Shown: in pieces, positions 1 to 7,025 of the stretch | How positions within the stretch are numbered: position 1 is the stretch's first letter | How the letters are laid out: each line of letters starts with the position of its first letter | Assembly (NCBI GenBank): GCA_019748295.1 | Contig: JAIEPT010000232.1 | Span: 1-39,072 of the forward strand | Direction of reading: 5' to 3' | DNA length: 39,072 nucleotides | From: Gemmataceae bacterium | Lineage (GTDB): Bacteria; Planctomycetota; Planctomycetia; Gemmatales; Gemmataceae | Notes under the pieces: model-generated | What the model saw: the letters and a program-made list of their open reading frames with translations, nothing else | Database searches by the model: none | What the model was told of the DNA's origin: nothing | Program-made: the position numbers and the translations under genes

Positions 1-81
1 ACACGACGCACAGCCGCGCCCGCTGTACGCGTTTCCGCTTGAGGGCACGCCGAACCGCTTACTGCGTGCGCGGCTCCTTGA

Positions 82-237
82 GGCGAGCGGCGCCTGCATT
101 TCTCCCCTCTCCCTCCGGAAGAGTCCGGGAGAGGTCCGGGGTGAGGGCGTGCGACGTGGCGTTACGCGAGAAAAGGCACCCTCACCCCAACCCTCTCCCG
201 GAGGGTGAGGGAGGTAGATTAGCTCCTGCCGCTCGCC
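82..237. repeat. Bipartite GC-rich palindromic repeat (family R1), copy a
   Basis: This is an intergenic element made of two GC-rich hairpins (CTCTCCCTCCGG-type arms) separated by a spacer that reads GTGCGACGTGGCGTTACGCG, and bordered by GGCGAGCGGC and its inverse GCCGCTCGCC. Its last base is directly next to the stop codon of the minus-strand gene at 238. The same arrangement recurs at 21196, 32707, 36142 and 36362. Bases 40-81 match the linker sequence found between the two copies near 36.3 kb, so the window probably opens inside a tandem pair. It may act as a transcription end or a REP/MITE-like element; that role is inference. Confidence 0.8.
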
Positions 238-2754
238 CTACCACGTCATCACTCGCAGCAAGTTCGAGTAACGATCCGTCCACAACGGCCCGCCCAATCG
301 CGGCGGCTCGGTCCAACGCCGCTTCTCTTCGGGCCGATCCAAATCCAACGGCAATCGCTCGCCCAGCGCTGGCCCGCCACTGAAGGGGATGCCGAGTTTC
401 TCGGGATTGCGGCGCCGCAACACCACGAAGTCGGTCCCATATTTCTCAGGCGCCTCCGCGGACCGGTACTCGGCCGAGGCGAGCGTCTCCAGATCCAGAT
501 CGTCCGCCAGATCACGCAATACGGGTTTGATGTCCACATAGCGGTTGGTCGCGTTGAAGACGAGCACGCCCCCCGGCGCGAGTTTCGAGAGATACAACTC
601 GAGCGCTTCCTTCGTCAGCAGATGGATCGGGATCGCATCGGAGCTGAACGCATCGAGCGAGATCAGGTGAAACCAGTGTTCGGGCGCCTCGCGCATCTTG
701 AGCCGACCATCCCCCAGGATGACGCTCAGGCGTGCGTTGCGATCCAACGCATCTTTGAGAAACGTGAAGTAAGGCTTCGACCCGTCCGGCGGCAGCGACA
801 GGTGCATGACGAGCGGATCGATCTCGTAGAAATCGACATGCTGCAACGGACGCGAGTAGGTCGCCAGCGTTCCGGTTCCGAGTCCGACGACGGCATAGGG
901 CGGCTCCGAATACAAGTTCGGCAGCATCCCGAACGGAGTTGTCCCTAGCCCGACCAACGAAGCCGGCATGCGGGCATCGCCCCAAAAGATCGACTGCGCA
1001 ACCTTCGGGTCATGCAGCCCTAGCTTGGAAAACACCTGGCCGATGCCGGTGAGCGGATGGAAGTACGACGTCGGCAGTCGGCGCTTGTCTCGTTCCAAAT
1101 GCTGCCGGCCGTGGTCGATCGTGCCGTGCAAGAGCGTGTGATACCACTCGTTGGTCCCCTCGTCGAAATTCTTGCGAACCTTGAGCGGACCGAAGAACGA
1201 ACGCCCTTCGAACACGGTCTGCATTTCAGGCCCCTCGTAAGGCCGGCCTTCGAACACGGATGCGATGTTCGGAGCATCCTGCCTGCTGTGCAGCCATACG
1301 AGCCCCCAGACCAGGAAGAGCGACATGCCGAATCGCCAAGGACGCATCGCGAGGGCCATGACGGCGATGGCGGGAGCCATCATGAACACCGCGCGATACC
1401 CGATCTGCGCAGCCGCTCCAAGCACCACGATCGCAAGCAGCAGCACCGCCGCGGGGATGATCGCATTCAGGATCCCCCCAAGCGTTGTGCTCCGCCTCTG
1501 ATCGCTGTCCCCCGGAATCAGCGTGGCCTCGGTCACCATGTTGGGCCGAACGAAGCACGACACGATGAGGGCGAGCGGATATTCGAGCACCCCCATTTGG
1601 AAAACGGTTGGCGCCACCAAAGCGTTGAAGAGCCCGCCGAGCATGCCGCCGAACGACATCCACAGGTAGAACTCGGTCAGATGCGCCGCCGTCGGCCGAT
1701 CCTTCGCGAGTTCGCCATGGCACATCAGCGTGGTGAAGAGAAATGCGGTGAGGTGCAGAAAAAACGTGAGCCACATGGGCGGCGACAAGTTCGCCAGGAA
1801 AATCATCATCAAAAACATGAGGAAGCACGGCTGCGCATAGAGCACGAACTCGTGCGGTTCCTGCGTCCACACCACCGGCCAGCGGGCGAAGACGAGGATG
1901 AACGTCATCAGGTAAAGCGCGAGCGGGATGACCCAGAAGAACGGGATGGCGGCGATATCCGTGGTGAGGTACGTCGTCATGCCGAGCATCAAGCTCGACG
2001 GGATCGCTGCGAGCGCCACCCAGCGGAGCCGACGATGCATCGCGAGAGCATCTGGCGTCGCTGCTTGCGCGGCAGGCTCTAGAGGCGAGGAATGAAGCCG
2101 CAATTTCCCCGCAGCAATCGAAGTCCGCTCGACTTCCGGTACCACGGCAGGCTGTTCCTCTGACGTCGGCTTGGCCGCGAAACACACGACGATGCACCCG
2201 AAAACGAGCCCCGCGAAGGCGAGGTAGCCGAACCGCCAGACCGAGGCCTGTTCATCCACGGCGAAACTCGGCTCGACGAAAACGGGGTAAAGGAGCAGTC
2301 CAAGCATGCTGCCAAGGTTGCTCGCGCCATAAAGGAAGTAGGGATCCTTCGCGGCCGGATGCCCCGTGAAGCCGAACCATTTCTGAAGCAACGGCGCCGT
2401 CGTCGAAACGACGAAGAACGGCACGCCCACGAGGACGGCAAGCAACGCGAGCACCGAGAGGACGGGATTATCCACCGCGGGCGGTTGCCAATTTCCCAGG
2501 GAGAACGGCAAGAACACAAGCGGCGCAAGCAGGATCAGTCCCTGCAAAAGCAGTTGACCCCGCCTCGGCAGCTTCGTGACGAAATGCGTGTAGCCGTAAC
2601 CCAGAAGCAGCACGGCCTGAAAGAAGACCATGCACGTATTCCACACCGCCGGCGTGCCGCCCAACGAGGGGAGCAGCATTTTGCCGATCATCGGCTGCAC
2701 CATGAAGAGCAGCGCGGCACTGAGAAAGAGCGTGAGCGCGAAGAAGCCAAGCAA
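238..2754 (-). CDS. Membrane-embedded spermidine synthase-like protein (fused MFS/spermidine synthase)
   Basis: The protein has 838 residues: an N-terminal polytopic membrane half and a C-terminal Rossmann methyltransferase-like half. The start carries the family signature (FMVQPMIGKMLLPSLGGTPA, residues about 18-37), followed by several hydrophobic helices to about 200, a polar linker, and a second set of helices to about 495. The C-terminal domain shows the nucleotide-binding glycine motif GLGTGT (about 621-626), an acidic residue in FYEIDP, GDGR near 680 and LDAFSSDAIP near 705, all typical of spermidine synthase-like proteins. The family is known, but its substrate is usually unproven, so true polyamine synthesis is not certain. 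The first codon is TTG, preceded by GAGGTG as a possible ribosome site; no in-frame ATG lies close upstream. It ends against repeat copy a. It appears monocistronic. Confidence 0.88.
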   Translation of the reverse strand: MLGFFALTLFLSAALLFMVQPMIGKMLLPSLGGTPAVWNTCMVFFQAVLLLGYGYTHFVTKLPRRGQLLLQGLILLAPLVFLPFSLGNWQPPAVDNPVLSVLALLAVLVGVPFFVVSTTAPLLQKWFGFTGHPAAKDPYFLYGASNLGSMLGLLLYPVFVEPSFAVDEQASVWRFGYLAFAGLVFGCIVVCFAAKPTSEEQPAVVPEVERTSIAAGKLRLHSSPLEPAAQAATPDALAMHRRLRWVALAAIPSSLMLGMTTYLTTDIAAIPFFWVIPLALYLMTFILVFARWPVVWTQEPHEFVLYAQPCFLMFLMMIFLANLSPPMWLTFFLHLTAFLFTTLMCHGELAKDRPTAAHLTEFYLWMSFGGMLGGLFNALVAPTVFQMGVLEYPLALIVSCFVRPNMVTEATLIPGDSDQRRSTTLGGILNAIIPAAVLLLAIVVLGAAAQIGYRAVFMMAPAIAVMALAMRPWRFGMSLFLVWGLVWLHSRQDAPNIASVFEGRPYEGPEMQTVFEGRSFFGPLKVRKNFDEGTNEWYHTLLHGTIDHGRQHLERDKRRLPTSYFHPLTGIGQVFSKLGLHDPKVAQSIFWGDARMPASLVGLGTTPFGMLPNLYSEPPYAVVGLGTGTLATYSRPLQHVDFYEIDPLVMHLSLPPDGSKPYFTFLKDALDRNARLSVILGDGRLKMREAPEHWFHLISLDAFSSDAIPIHLLTKEALELYLSKLAPGGVLVFNATNRYVDIKPVLRDLADDLDLETLASAEYRSAEAPEKYGTDFVVLRRRNPEKLGIPFSGGPALGERLPLDLDRPEEKRRWTEPPRLGGPLWTDRYSNLLRVMTW

Positions 2755-2889
2755 GGCGCACCTCGACGTGGAAGCGGAGTTCGCATGCGGGAATTCCTTT
2801 CATATCGAGGCGGCGCGGCAAACGCCAAGAAATTGCCGATGAGAGACTCAGCCATGTGCGGCAATAAGTTCGTGCGGACGGACCGCGAA

Positions 2890-3136
2890 CGCTGAAAGCG
2901 TTCTCCAGCAAAGCCCAGGGTTGGCGACCATCGGGAGCCAACCCTGGGTTCAACGGCGCCCACCCGCCATGAACTCTGAAAGAGTTCCCCAGGACGCCTT
3001 GCTTTGCACCAAGAGTCTCCTTGGTCAAGGCGCCCTGGAGAACCCCTTCACGGTTCACGGCATTCGTTTTGCGCGTACCCAGGGTTGGCTCCCAATGGTC
3101 TCCAACCCCGGGCTTTGCTGGAGAACGCTTTCAGCG
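2890..3136. repeat. Long nested imperfect palindrome
   Basis: The outer arms are 2890-2952 and 3077-3136. Both contain CGCTGAAAGCG, TTCTCCAGCAAAG and an ACCCAGGGTTGGC-like block in opposite orientation. Inside lies a second inverted repeat (about 2970-3000 against 3030-3060) built on GAGTTCCCCAGG / CCTGGAGAACCCC. The region between the minus gene starting at 2754 and the plus gene at 3297 holds no credible coding frame. It looks like a repetitive non-coding element, not a simple terminator, because it sits between two gene starts. Which family it belongs to cannot be stated from this sequence alone. Confidence 0.75.
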
Positions 3137-3209
3137 TTTCGAGGTCTGTCGCTCCGCCCGAAAAGTTTGCCGCACGCACTCGGCCCGCCGTTCGCATGAA
3201 GAATGTCGA

Positions 3210-3238
3210 TTGACCGAATTTCAAAAATGCGCTAGAAT
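3210..3238 (+). promoter_or_regulatory. Sigma70-type promoter for the 167-residue protein gene
   Basis: TTGACC at 3210-3215 and TAGAAT at 3233-3238 are separated by exactly 17 bases, an almost ideal housekeeping promoter. It lies 58 bases upstream of the ATG at 3297, with AGGAGG between them as ribosome site. Local AT content rises compared with the surroundings. Confidence 0.75.
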
Positions 3239-3296
3239 TTTTGCAGACCCCCTGGACACGGAGGCCGGGACTTCATAGCGAGGAGGCGAACCCGCC

Positions 3297-3800
3297 ATGT
3301 GGAAGTATGACGACGACTCTGTTCTCCGCCGATTCTTCTCAGGACTGACCGAAAACGCATTCGTTGCCGACCTGGGCGTGGCTGACCCGCCGTTGGTCGA
3401 TTACCTCTCGGGCATGCTCTCGCGCTTCGTGCATATGGATGCGATCCACCGCTTTCGCGAAACGGGCAAGACGCTCGCGGAAGTAGCCGACATGCTGCTC
3501 GAAGCGGAGGCGATGCCCCCCGAAGGCCGAACCGCGCGGGAATTGCATCGCCATATCGGCGACTTCACGCTCTTCTGGACTGGCGTCTACCCCGAAGGCC
3601 TTCGGCGATTACGCTCCGCGATGAAGAAGGATCACTTCGTCGATTACTGTCAGCAGGGGAAGCGCTCCTATTGGATCGCCAGCACGTTCGAGGATGAACC
3701 GTACCGCGAAGAGGCCGCCGTGTTGCGTCGGCTGAGCGAGCAATTCGAGCTGTGCGCTTTTGGCCTCGGCAAGGTCCGCCAAGAATGGCAACATCCGTAA
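3297..3800 (+). CDS. Conserved-looking protein of unknown function (167 aa)
   Basis: I do not recognise a named domain. The protein is soluble and rich in Arg, Glu and aromatic residues, with predicted helices and no signal peptide or membrane segment. Notable stretches are HRHIGDFTLFWTGVYPEGL (about 84-102) and DYCQQGKRSYWIAS near 115-128; this kind of helical protein is common as an uncharacterised family in planctomycetes, though I cannot name the family. The start is well supported by AGGAGG about 10 bases upstream and by the promoter at 3210. A terminator-like hairpin follows at 3929. It stands alone, with no partner gene on the same strand close by. Confidence 0.8.
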   Translation: MWKYDDDSVLRRFFSGLTENAFVADLGVADPPLVDYLSGMLSRFVHMDAIHRFRETGKTLAEVADMLLEAEAMPPEGRTARELHRHIGDFTLFWTGVYPEGLRRLRSAMKKDHFVDYCQQGKRSYWIASTFEDEPYREEAAVLRRLSEQFELCAFGLGKVRQEWQHP

Positions 3801-3928
3801 TGGCCGAGTTTCGAACAAGGTCAGGCAACGAAGATTGCAATGGTTAGCATTGGGTAACTTTTTCCGCGCAAGGAGACTGTTCGCCCCCGTTACTAGTGCG
3901 GCCCTCGTTGGGCCAATCCGCTGGCGAG

Positions 3929-3966
3929 GGACCCTGGGAGTCGTACTTCCGGGGTTCCTCTTTTTT
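3929..3966 (+). terminator. Probable intrinsic terminator after the 167-aa gene
   Basis: An 11-base stem (GGACCCTGGGA against TCCGGGGTTCC, with two mismatches) is followed by TCTTTTTT. It lies about 130 bases after the stop codon at 3800 and just before the MITE-like element at 3982. The U-tract supports termination on the plus strand. Confidence 0.55.
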
Positions 3967-3981
3967 AGACCTACGAAGCTA

Positions 3982-4173
3982 CTATCAGCGTGCGCAAATC
4001 GGCAGCGGGTTAGCGGCCTGTTGAATAAGAGTGGGCATCGCGATTCCGATCAAAACATGCCAGTGGCCCGCACTAGTAGCCCGACGCGTCAGCGAGGGTC
4101 GACGCGAAATTCCTCGCTGACGCTTCGGGTTGGTGCGAAAGGTGCTGATGCGAAATCGCGCACGCTGATTTAT
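3982..4173. repeat. MITE-like element (family R2), copy 1
   Basis: The element starts with CTATCAGCGTGCGCAAATC and ends with GCGAAATCGCGCACGCTGAT, so its ends are inverted repeats of each other. The centre is an inverted repeat (GTCAGCGAGGG / CCTCGCTGACGC). Close copies are at 6658-6844 (same orientation), 6850-6943 (right half only) and 28171-28370 (opposite orientation, perfect 16-bp ends). It carries no transposase and no credible reading frame. It is best read as a non-autonomous mobile palindrome moved by an enzyme encoded elsewhere; mobility is inference. Confidence 0.8.
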
Positions 4174-4276
4174 TAGTCGAGCGGAACGAACCGCGACAGA
4201 TCACTCGCCGGCCGCGACGCGCTGAAACACGGAATGAACTACCCAGCATTGCAAGCGCGACGCGCTGGCCTTGGCC

Positions 4277-4558
4277 CTATCGGCACTCAGCCTCGGCCGC
4301 ATCCTGCTCGGGGGCATCCGCGGGGGTGGGTCGCTCGACGGGGGTAGGTCGTTCGGCGGGGGCGGGTCGTTCGGCGGGCTTCCGGGGACTGGGGCGGGGC
4401 GGCGATTCTTGCGGAGTGTAGCGGACTTCGATCTTCGCGACGGCTTTGCCTTCGGGGCGTTCCGTTTCCACGAACGCGCTGCCGCTGACGGTCCAACGGC
4501 TTGCTCCTGATTCGCATCCGATCGCAGCCAGCAGGCAAAGCGAGATGAGTGTTTTCAT
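4277..4558 (-). CDS. Small proline-rich lipoprotein
   Basis: The 93-residue product begins MKTLISLCLLAAIGC, a short lipoprotein signal peptide with the acylated cysteine at residue 15. A short beta-rich stretch follows (SRWTVSGSAFVETERP), then a C-terminal tail of PAERP/PTPVERP-type repeats (about 57-82) and an acidic end. The longer open frame running upstream through the tRNA is not credible; the ATG at 4558 is preferred because the signal peptide starts there and GGAAGG lies about 10 bases upstream. The protein should be anchored in a membrane with a flexible charged Pro-rich tail. Function unknown; no conserved domain is recognised. Confidence 0.72.
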   Translation of the reverse strand: MKTLISLCLLAAIGCESGASRWTVSGSAFVETERPEGKAVAKIEVRYTPQESPPRPSPRKPAERPAPAERPTPVERPTPADAPEQDAAEAECR

Positions 4559-4841
4559 CGAGGCGCCTTCCGCGTTGGGTTGGCCGAGGATTCCATTCGC
4601 GACAGGGACAACGCAACCGGCGTGCCGTGAGCTAGACGTCAATTTGCATGCGATGCGGCAATGGCAGACGGGGACATCCGACGAAGATGGCGAAACCTCG
4701 CGGGCGAAACTGACCTTGACGCGGCACGGATCAAGTTGCGCAATCGTCAACCCATGCGCATCGCTCCGCGCACCCGCAGGGTTTGCGAACATTGCACTCC
4801 CGAAATGGAATGCCGGGGGAGCAAATGGACTGAGAATCGAG

Positions 4842-4915
4842 TATCCCCGACTGGATTCGAACCAGTAACCTTCGGCTTCGGAGGCCGACGCTCTATCCAA
4901 TTGAGCTACGGGGAC
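4842..4915 (-). tRNA. tRNA-Arg (anticodon CCG)
   Basis: On the minus strand the 74 bases fold as a cloverleaf. The acceptor arms are GTCCCCG and CGGGGAT, with A as discriminator. The D arm is GCTC...GAGC, the anticodon stem TCGGC/GCCGA has the loop CTCCGAA giving anticodon CCG (codon CGG), and the T arm is ACTGG-TTCGAAT-CCAGT. CCA is not encoded. A TACAAT -10-like box lies 15 bases upstream. Confidence 0.95.
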
Positions 4916-4929
4916 GAGAGACTTGGCCC

Positions 4930-4958
4930 ATTGTACTTGGGACGCATGTTTGCGGCAG
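4930..4958 (-). promoter_or_regulatory. Possible promoter of tRNA-Arg
   Basis: On the minus strand TACAAT (4930-4935) lies about 15 bases before the first tRNA base. A weak -35 candidate, CTGCCG (4953-4958), is 17 bases further upstream. The -10 box is good and the -35 poor. Confidence 0.4.
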
Positions 4959-5051
4959 GAGGTTCGGAACGAAAAGGCACGTCTTTCGGCAGGCGCTTGT
5001 CGTCGTATCAGCGGCGTGGTACGTTCCTCGCATCCTTTCCGGAGCCGACGC

Positions 5052-5639
5052 ATGGAGTCCGTGCATCAATTGCTGCCGATCGCCATCGGCCTCGTTCTTC
5101 TGCTGATTGGCCTTGTGGGCTTGTTCCGCTCGCGGCGCAAGGCGCCGTTCGTGTTTCTCGTGCTCTTCGGGCTGGTCCTCGGCGCGGCGCCGTATGTCTA
5201 TAACCACTTCGCGAAGACGCCGCTGACGATGTACAAGAAGCGAGTCGACGGCGAATGGCATGTGACGGTGACGGGCTGGGACAAGACAGCCGCCGACTAC
5301 GCACTGCTCAAGCAGGAAAAGGAAACCGTCGTCCTACAGATGGCGAACCGCGACGTGACGGACGACGCCCTGGCGAATCTGGTCGGCATGGATTTTCTCA
5401 AGGAACTCGACCTCAGCGATTCCGCCATCACCGATGCGGGGCTCGCGGAAGCGGCTCGCCTTCCCAGCCTCGAGATCCTGCGGCTCAGCGGGACGAAGAT
5501 TACCGACGAAGGCTTTCGGACGCATCTCATGTCGCGCGATTGGCTGCGGGAGCTTGACCTCAGCAAGACCGCCGTGAAGTCGAAGACGGTGCGCGAATGG
5601 ATCAGCGTTTATCCTGAGAAGCGGAAGGCGTTGCACTAA
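5052..5639 (+). CDS. Membrane-anchored leucine-rich-repeat protein
   Basis: The 195-residue product has two N-terminal membrane helices (about 8-25 and 32-48) separated by a basic RSRRK loop. After a linker come leucine-rich repeats of the LxxLDLSxxxITDxGL type from about 100 to 185: [33 protein letters not shown] and [11 protein letters not shown]. Such TDxGL repeats are frequent in planctomycete proteins. The ATG at 5052 is preferred over the longer frame upstream because GGAG sits 8 bases before it and because the upstream extension would run into the tRNA promoter. The repeat domain should lie after the second helix. It is probably a binding module; the ligand is unknown. The lipase gene follows 96 bases downstream and may be co-transcribed. 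Confidence 0.8.
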   Translation: MESVHQLLPIAIGLVLLLIGLVGLFRSRRKAPFVFLVLFGLVLGAAPYVYNHFAKTPLTMYKKRVDGEWHVTVTGWDKTAADYALLKQEKETVVLQMANRDVTDDALANLVGMDFLKELDLSDSAITDAGLAEAARLPSLEILRLSGTKITDEGFRTHLMSRDWLRELDLSKTAVKSKTVREWISVYPEKRKALH

Positions 5640-5735
5640 GCGCGACGAAGGCTTGCTCCGAACGCTAAGCCGCAAGCGGAAGACAGGATTTCGGAACAAC
5701 TCTAGAACGGCGCCCCATCGAAAACGGAGTTCGCA

Positions 5736-6608
5736 ATGCCGCTTGAATTGTTCGAGGACGAGTTCGGCGACGCTCGCAACGCGCGATTTCTCGCGCATGC
5801 ATCCGATCTCGTCTACTACGGCATCGATGAGGCGAAGCCCAAGTTCGAGACCGACTTGGGGCTCGACGTCGAATACGTGCAGGCGGACAGCACGCAAGCG
5901 TATGTCTGCACGAAGGACAGCCATATCGTCGTCGCGTTTCGCGGGACGGAATCGCCGACAAGCATCGAAGGCCTGAAGGATTGGCTCCTGACGAATGCCG
6001 CCAACTTGCTGATCATTCCTGAGGGCCGGCTTGGCACGGACTTTGTTGCCGCCGGGGTTGGGGCTCGCTTCCACCAGGGTTTCGTCAACGCGATCGGCGG
6101 CGTGTGGGACCCCCTGTTCCCGCTCGTCGAGTCCGCCATGAAGGCGTCGCCGAGGCCGCTTTGGCTGACGGGCCACAGCCTCGGTGGGGCGCTCGCCCTA
6201 CTGGCGGGATGGCGGTTTCTGCGGCGGACGGTTTCAGTCCACCAGATCTACACGTTCGGCGCCCCGATGGTCGGCAACGACAAGGCGATCGCTGCGATCA
6301 ATCATAAGTTCGAAGGGAAGGTTTTCCGTTACGTGCATCGCCCCGATCCGATTCCGCATCTGCCGACGATGAGCTTGCTGGCCAACGACTTCTGCCATTG
6401 CGATAGCGAAAAGGAACTCGCCCCCATCGAAAGCGCCGAGACGCCGACCACTACCTCCTTTAGCTGGGCTTCGGCATTAGGCCAAGCGTTGCCGGGAGCC
6501 ATGACCGTGTCGATGGCGGACGACGCCTGGTCGGCCATCAAGAACCGCATCGCCGCCCACTCGATGACCGCGTACCTCGCGGCGATGCAGCAATCGGAAC
6601 CCAAGTGA
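5736..6608 (+). CDS. Lipase class 3 family protein (alpha/beta hydrolase)
   Basis: The 290-residue product carries the class 3 lipase features. There is an oxyanion-side motif VAFRGTES (about 66-73), the nucleophile elbow GHSLGGA with Ser148, a GAPMVGN strand after it (about 177-183), and HRPDPIPHLP (about 203-212), which probably contributes the catalytic Asp. The catalytic His is not certain; the family usually has it near the C-terminus (AHSMTAYL near 276 is a candidate). No signal peptide is visible, so the enzyme appears cytoplasmic or exported by another route. The family hydrolyses acylglycerols or other esters; the real substrate is unknown. GGAG lies 9 bases before the ATG. An R2 repeat begins 50 bases after the stop. 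Confidence 0.88.
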   Translation: MPLELFEDEFGDARNARFLAHASDLVYYGIDEAKPKFETDLGLDVEYVQADSTQAYVCTKDSHIVVAFRGTESPTSIEGLKDWLLTNAANLLIIPEGRLGTDFVAAGVGARFHQGFVNAIGGVWDPLFPLVESAMKASPRPLWLTGHSLGGALALLAGWRFLRRTVSVHQIYTFGAPMVGNDKAIAAINHKFEGKVFRYVHRPDPIPHLPTMSLLANDFCHCDSEKELAPIESAETPTTTSFSWASALGQALPGAMTVSMADDAWSAIKNRIAAHSMTAYLAAMQQSEPK

Positions 6609-6657
6609 CGACTGTATGATTCGTTCCGCAACGGCGGTTTTCCCGCCTCGGTTGAAG

Positions 6658-6943
6658 CTAGATCAGCGTGCGCAAATCGGCGGCGCGCTAGCGGCCTTTC
6701 GAATAAGAGCGGGCTTCGCGCTTCCGATCAAAACATGCCAGTCGCACCAGCCCGAAGCGTCAGTCAGCGAGGGACGACGTGAATCCTCGCTGACGCTTCG
6801 GGTTCGTGCGAAAGGTTGATGCGAAATCGCGCACGGTCATTTAGCCCGAGCGCCATGTCAGCGAGGGTCGAACGCGAAATTCCTCGCTGACGCTTCGGGT
6901 TGGTGCGAAAGGTGTTGCTGCGAAATCGCGCACGCTGATTTAG
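6658..6943. repeat. MITE-like element (family R2), full copy plus tandem half copy
   Basis: 6658-6844 is a full copy (CTAGATCAGCGTGCGC ... GCGAAATCGCGCACGG) in the same orientation as the copy at 3982. It is followed at once by 6850-6943, a second right-hand half ending CGCGCACGCTGATTTAG. The internal palindrome (TCAGCGAGGG / CCTCGCTGACGCTTCGGGTT) is present in both. The region lies between two genes that converge (ends at 6608 and 7026) and has no coding frame of its own. Confidence 0.8.
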
Positions 6944-7025
6944 CCTTCAAGTGCGCAACTCAAGCCTAGCTTCGGCGATGTACCCTCGGACAATGGCGCC
7001 GCGATGTTGGACCGTCAATGCTTTC

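Noticed and set aside
1057-2082. Plus-strand 341-codon frame
   Set aside because: Antisense of the spermidine-synthase-like gene; highly charged and without domain features.
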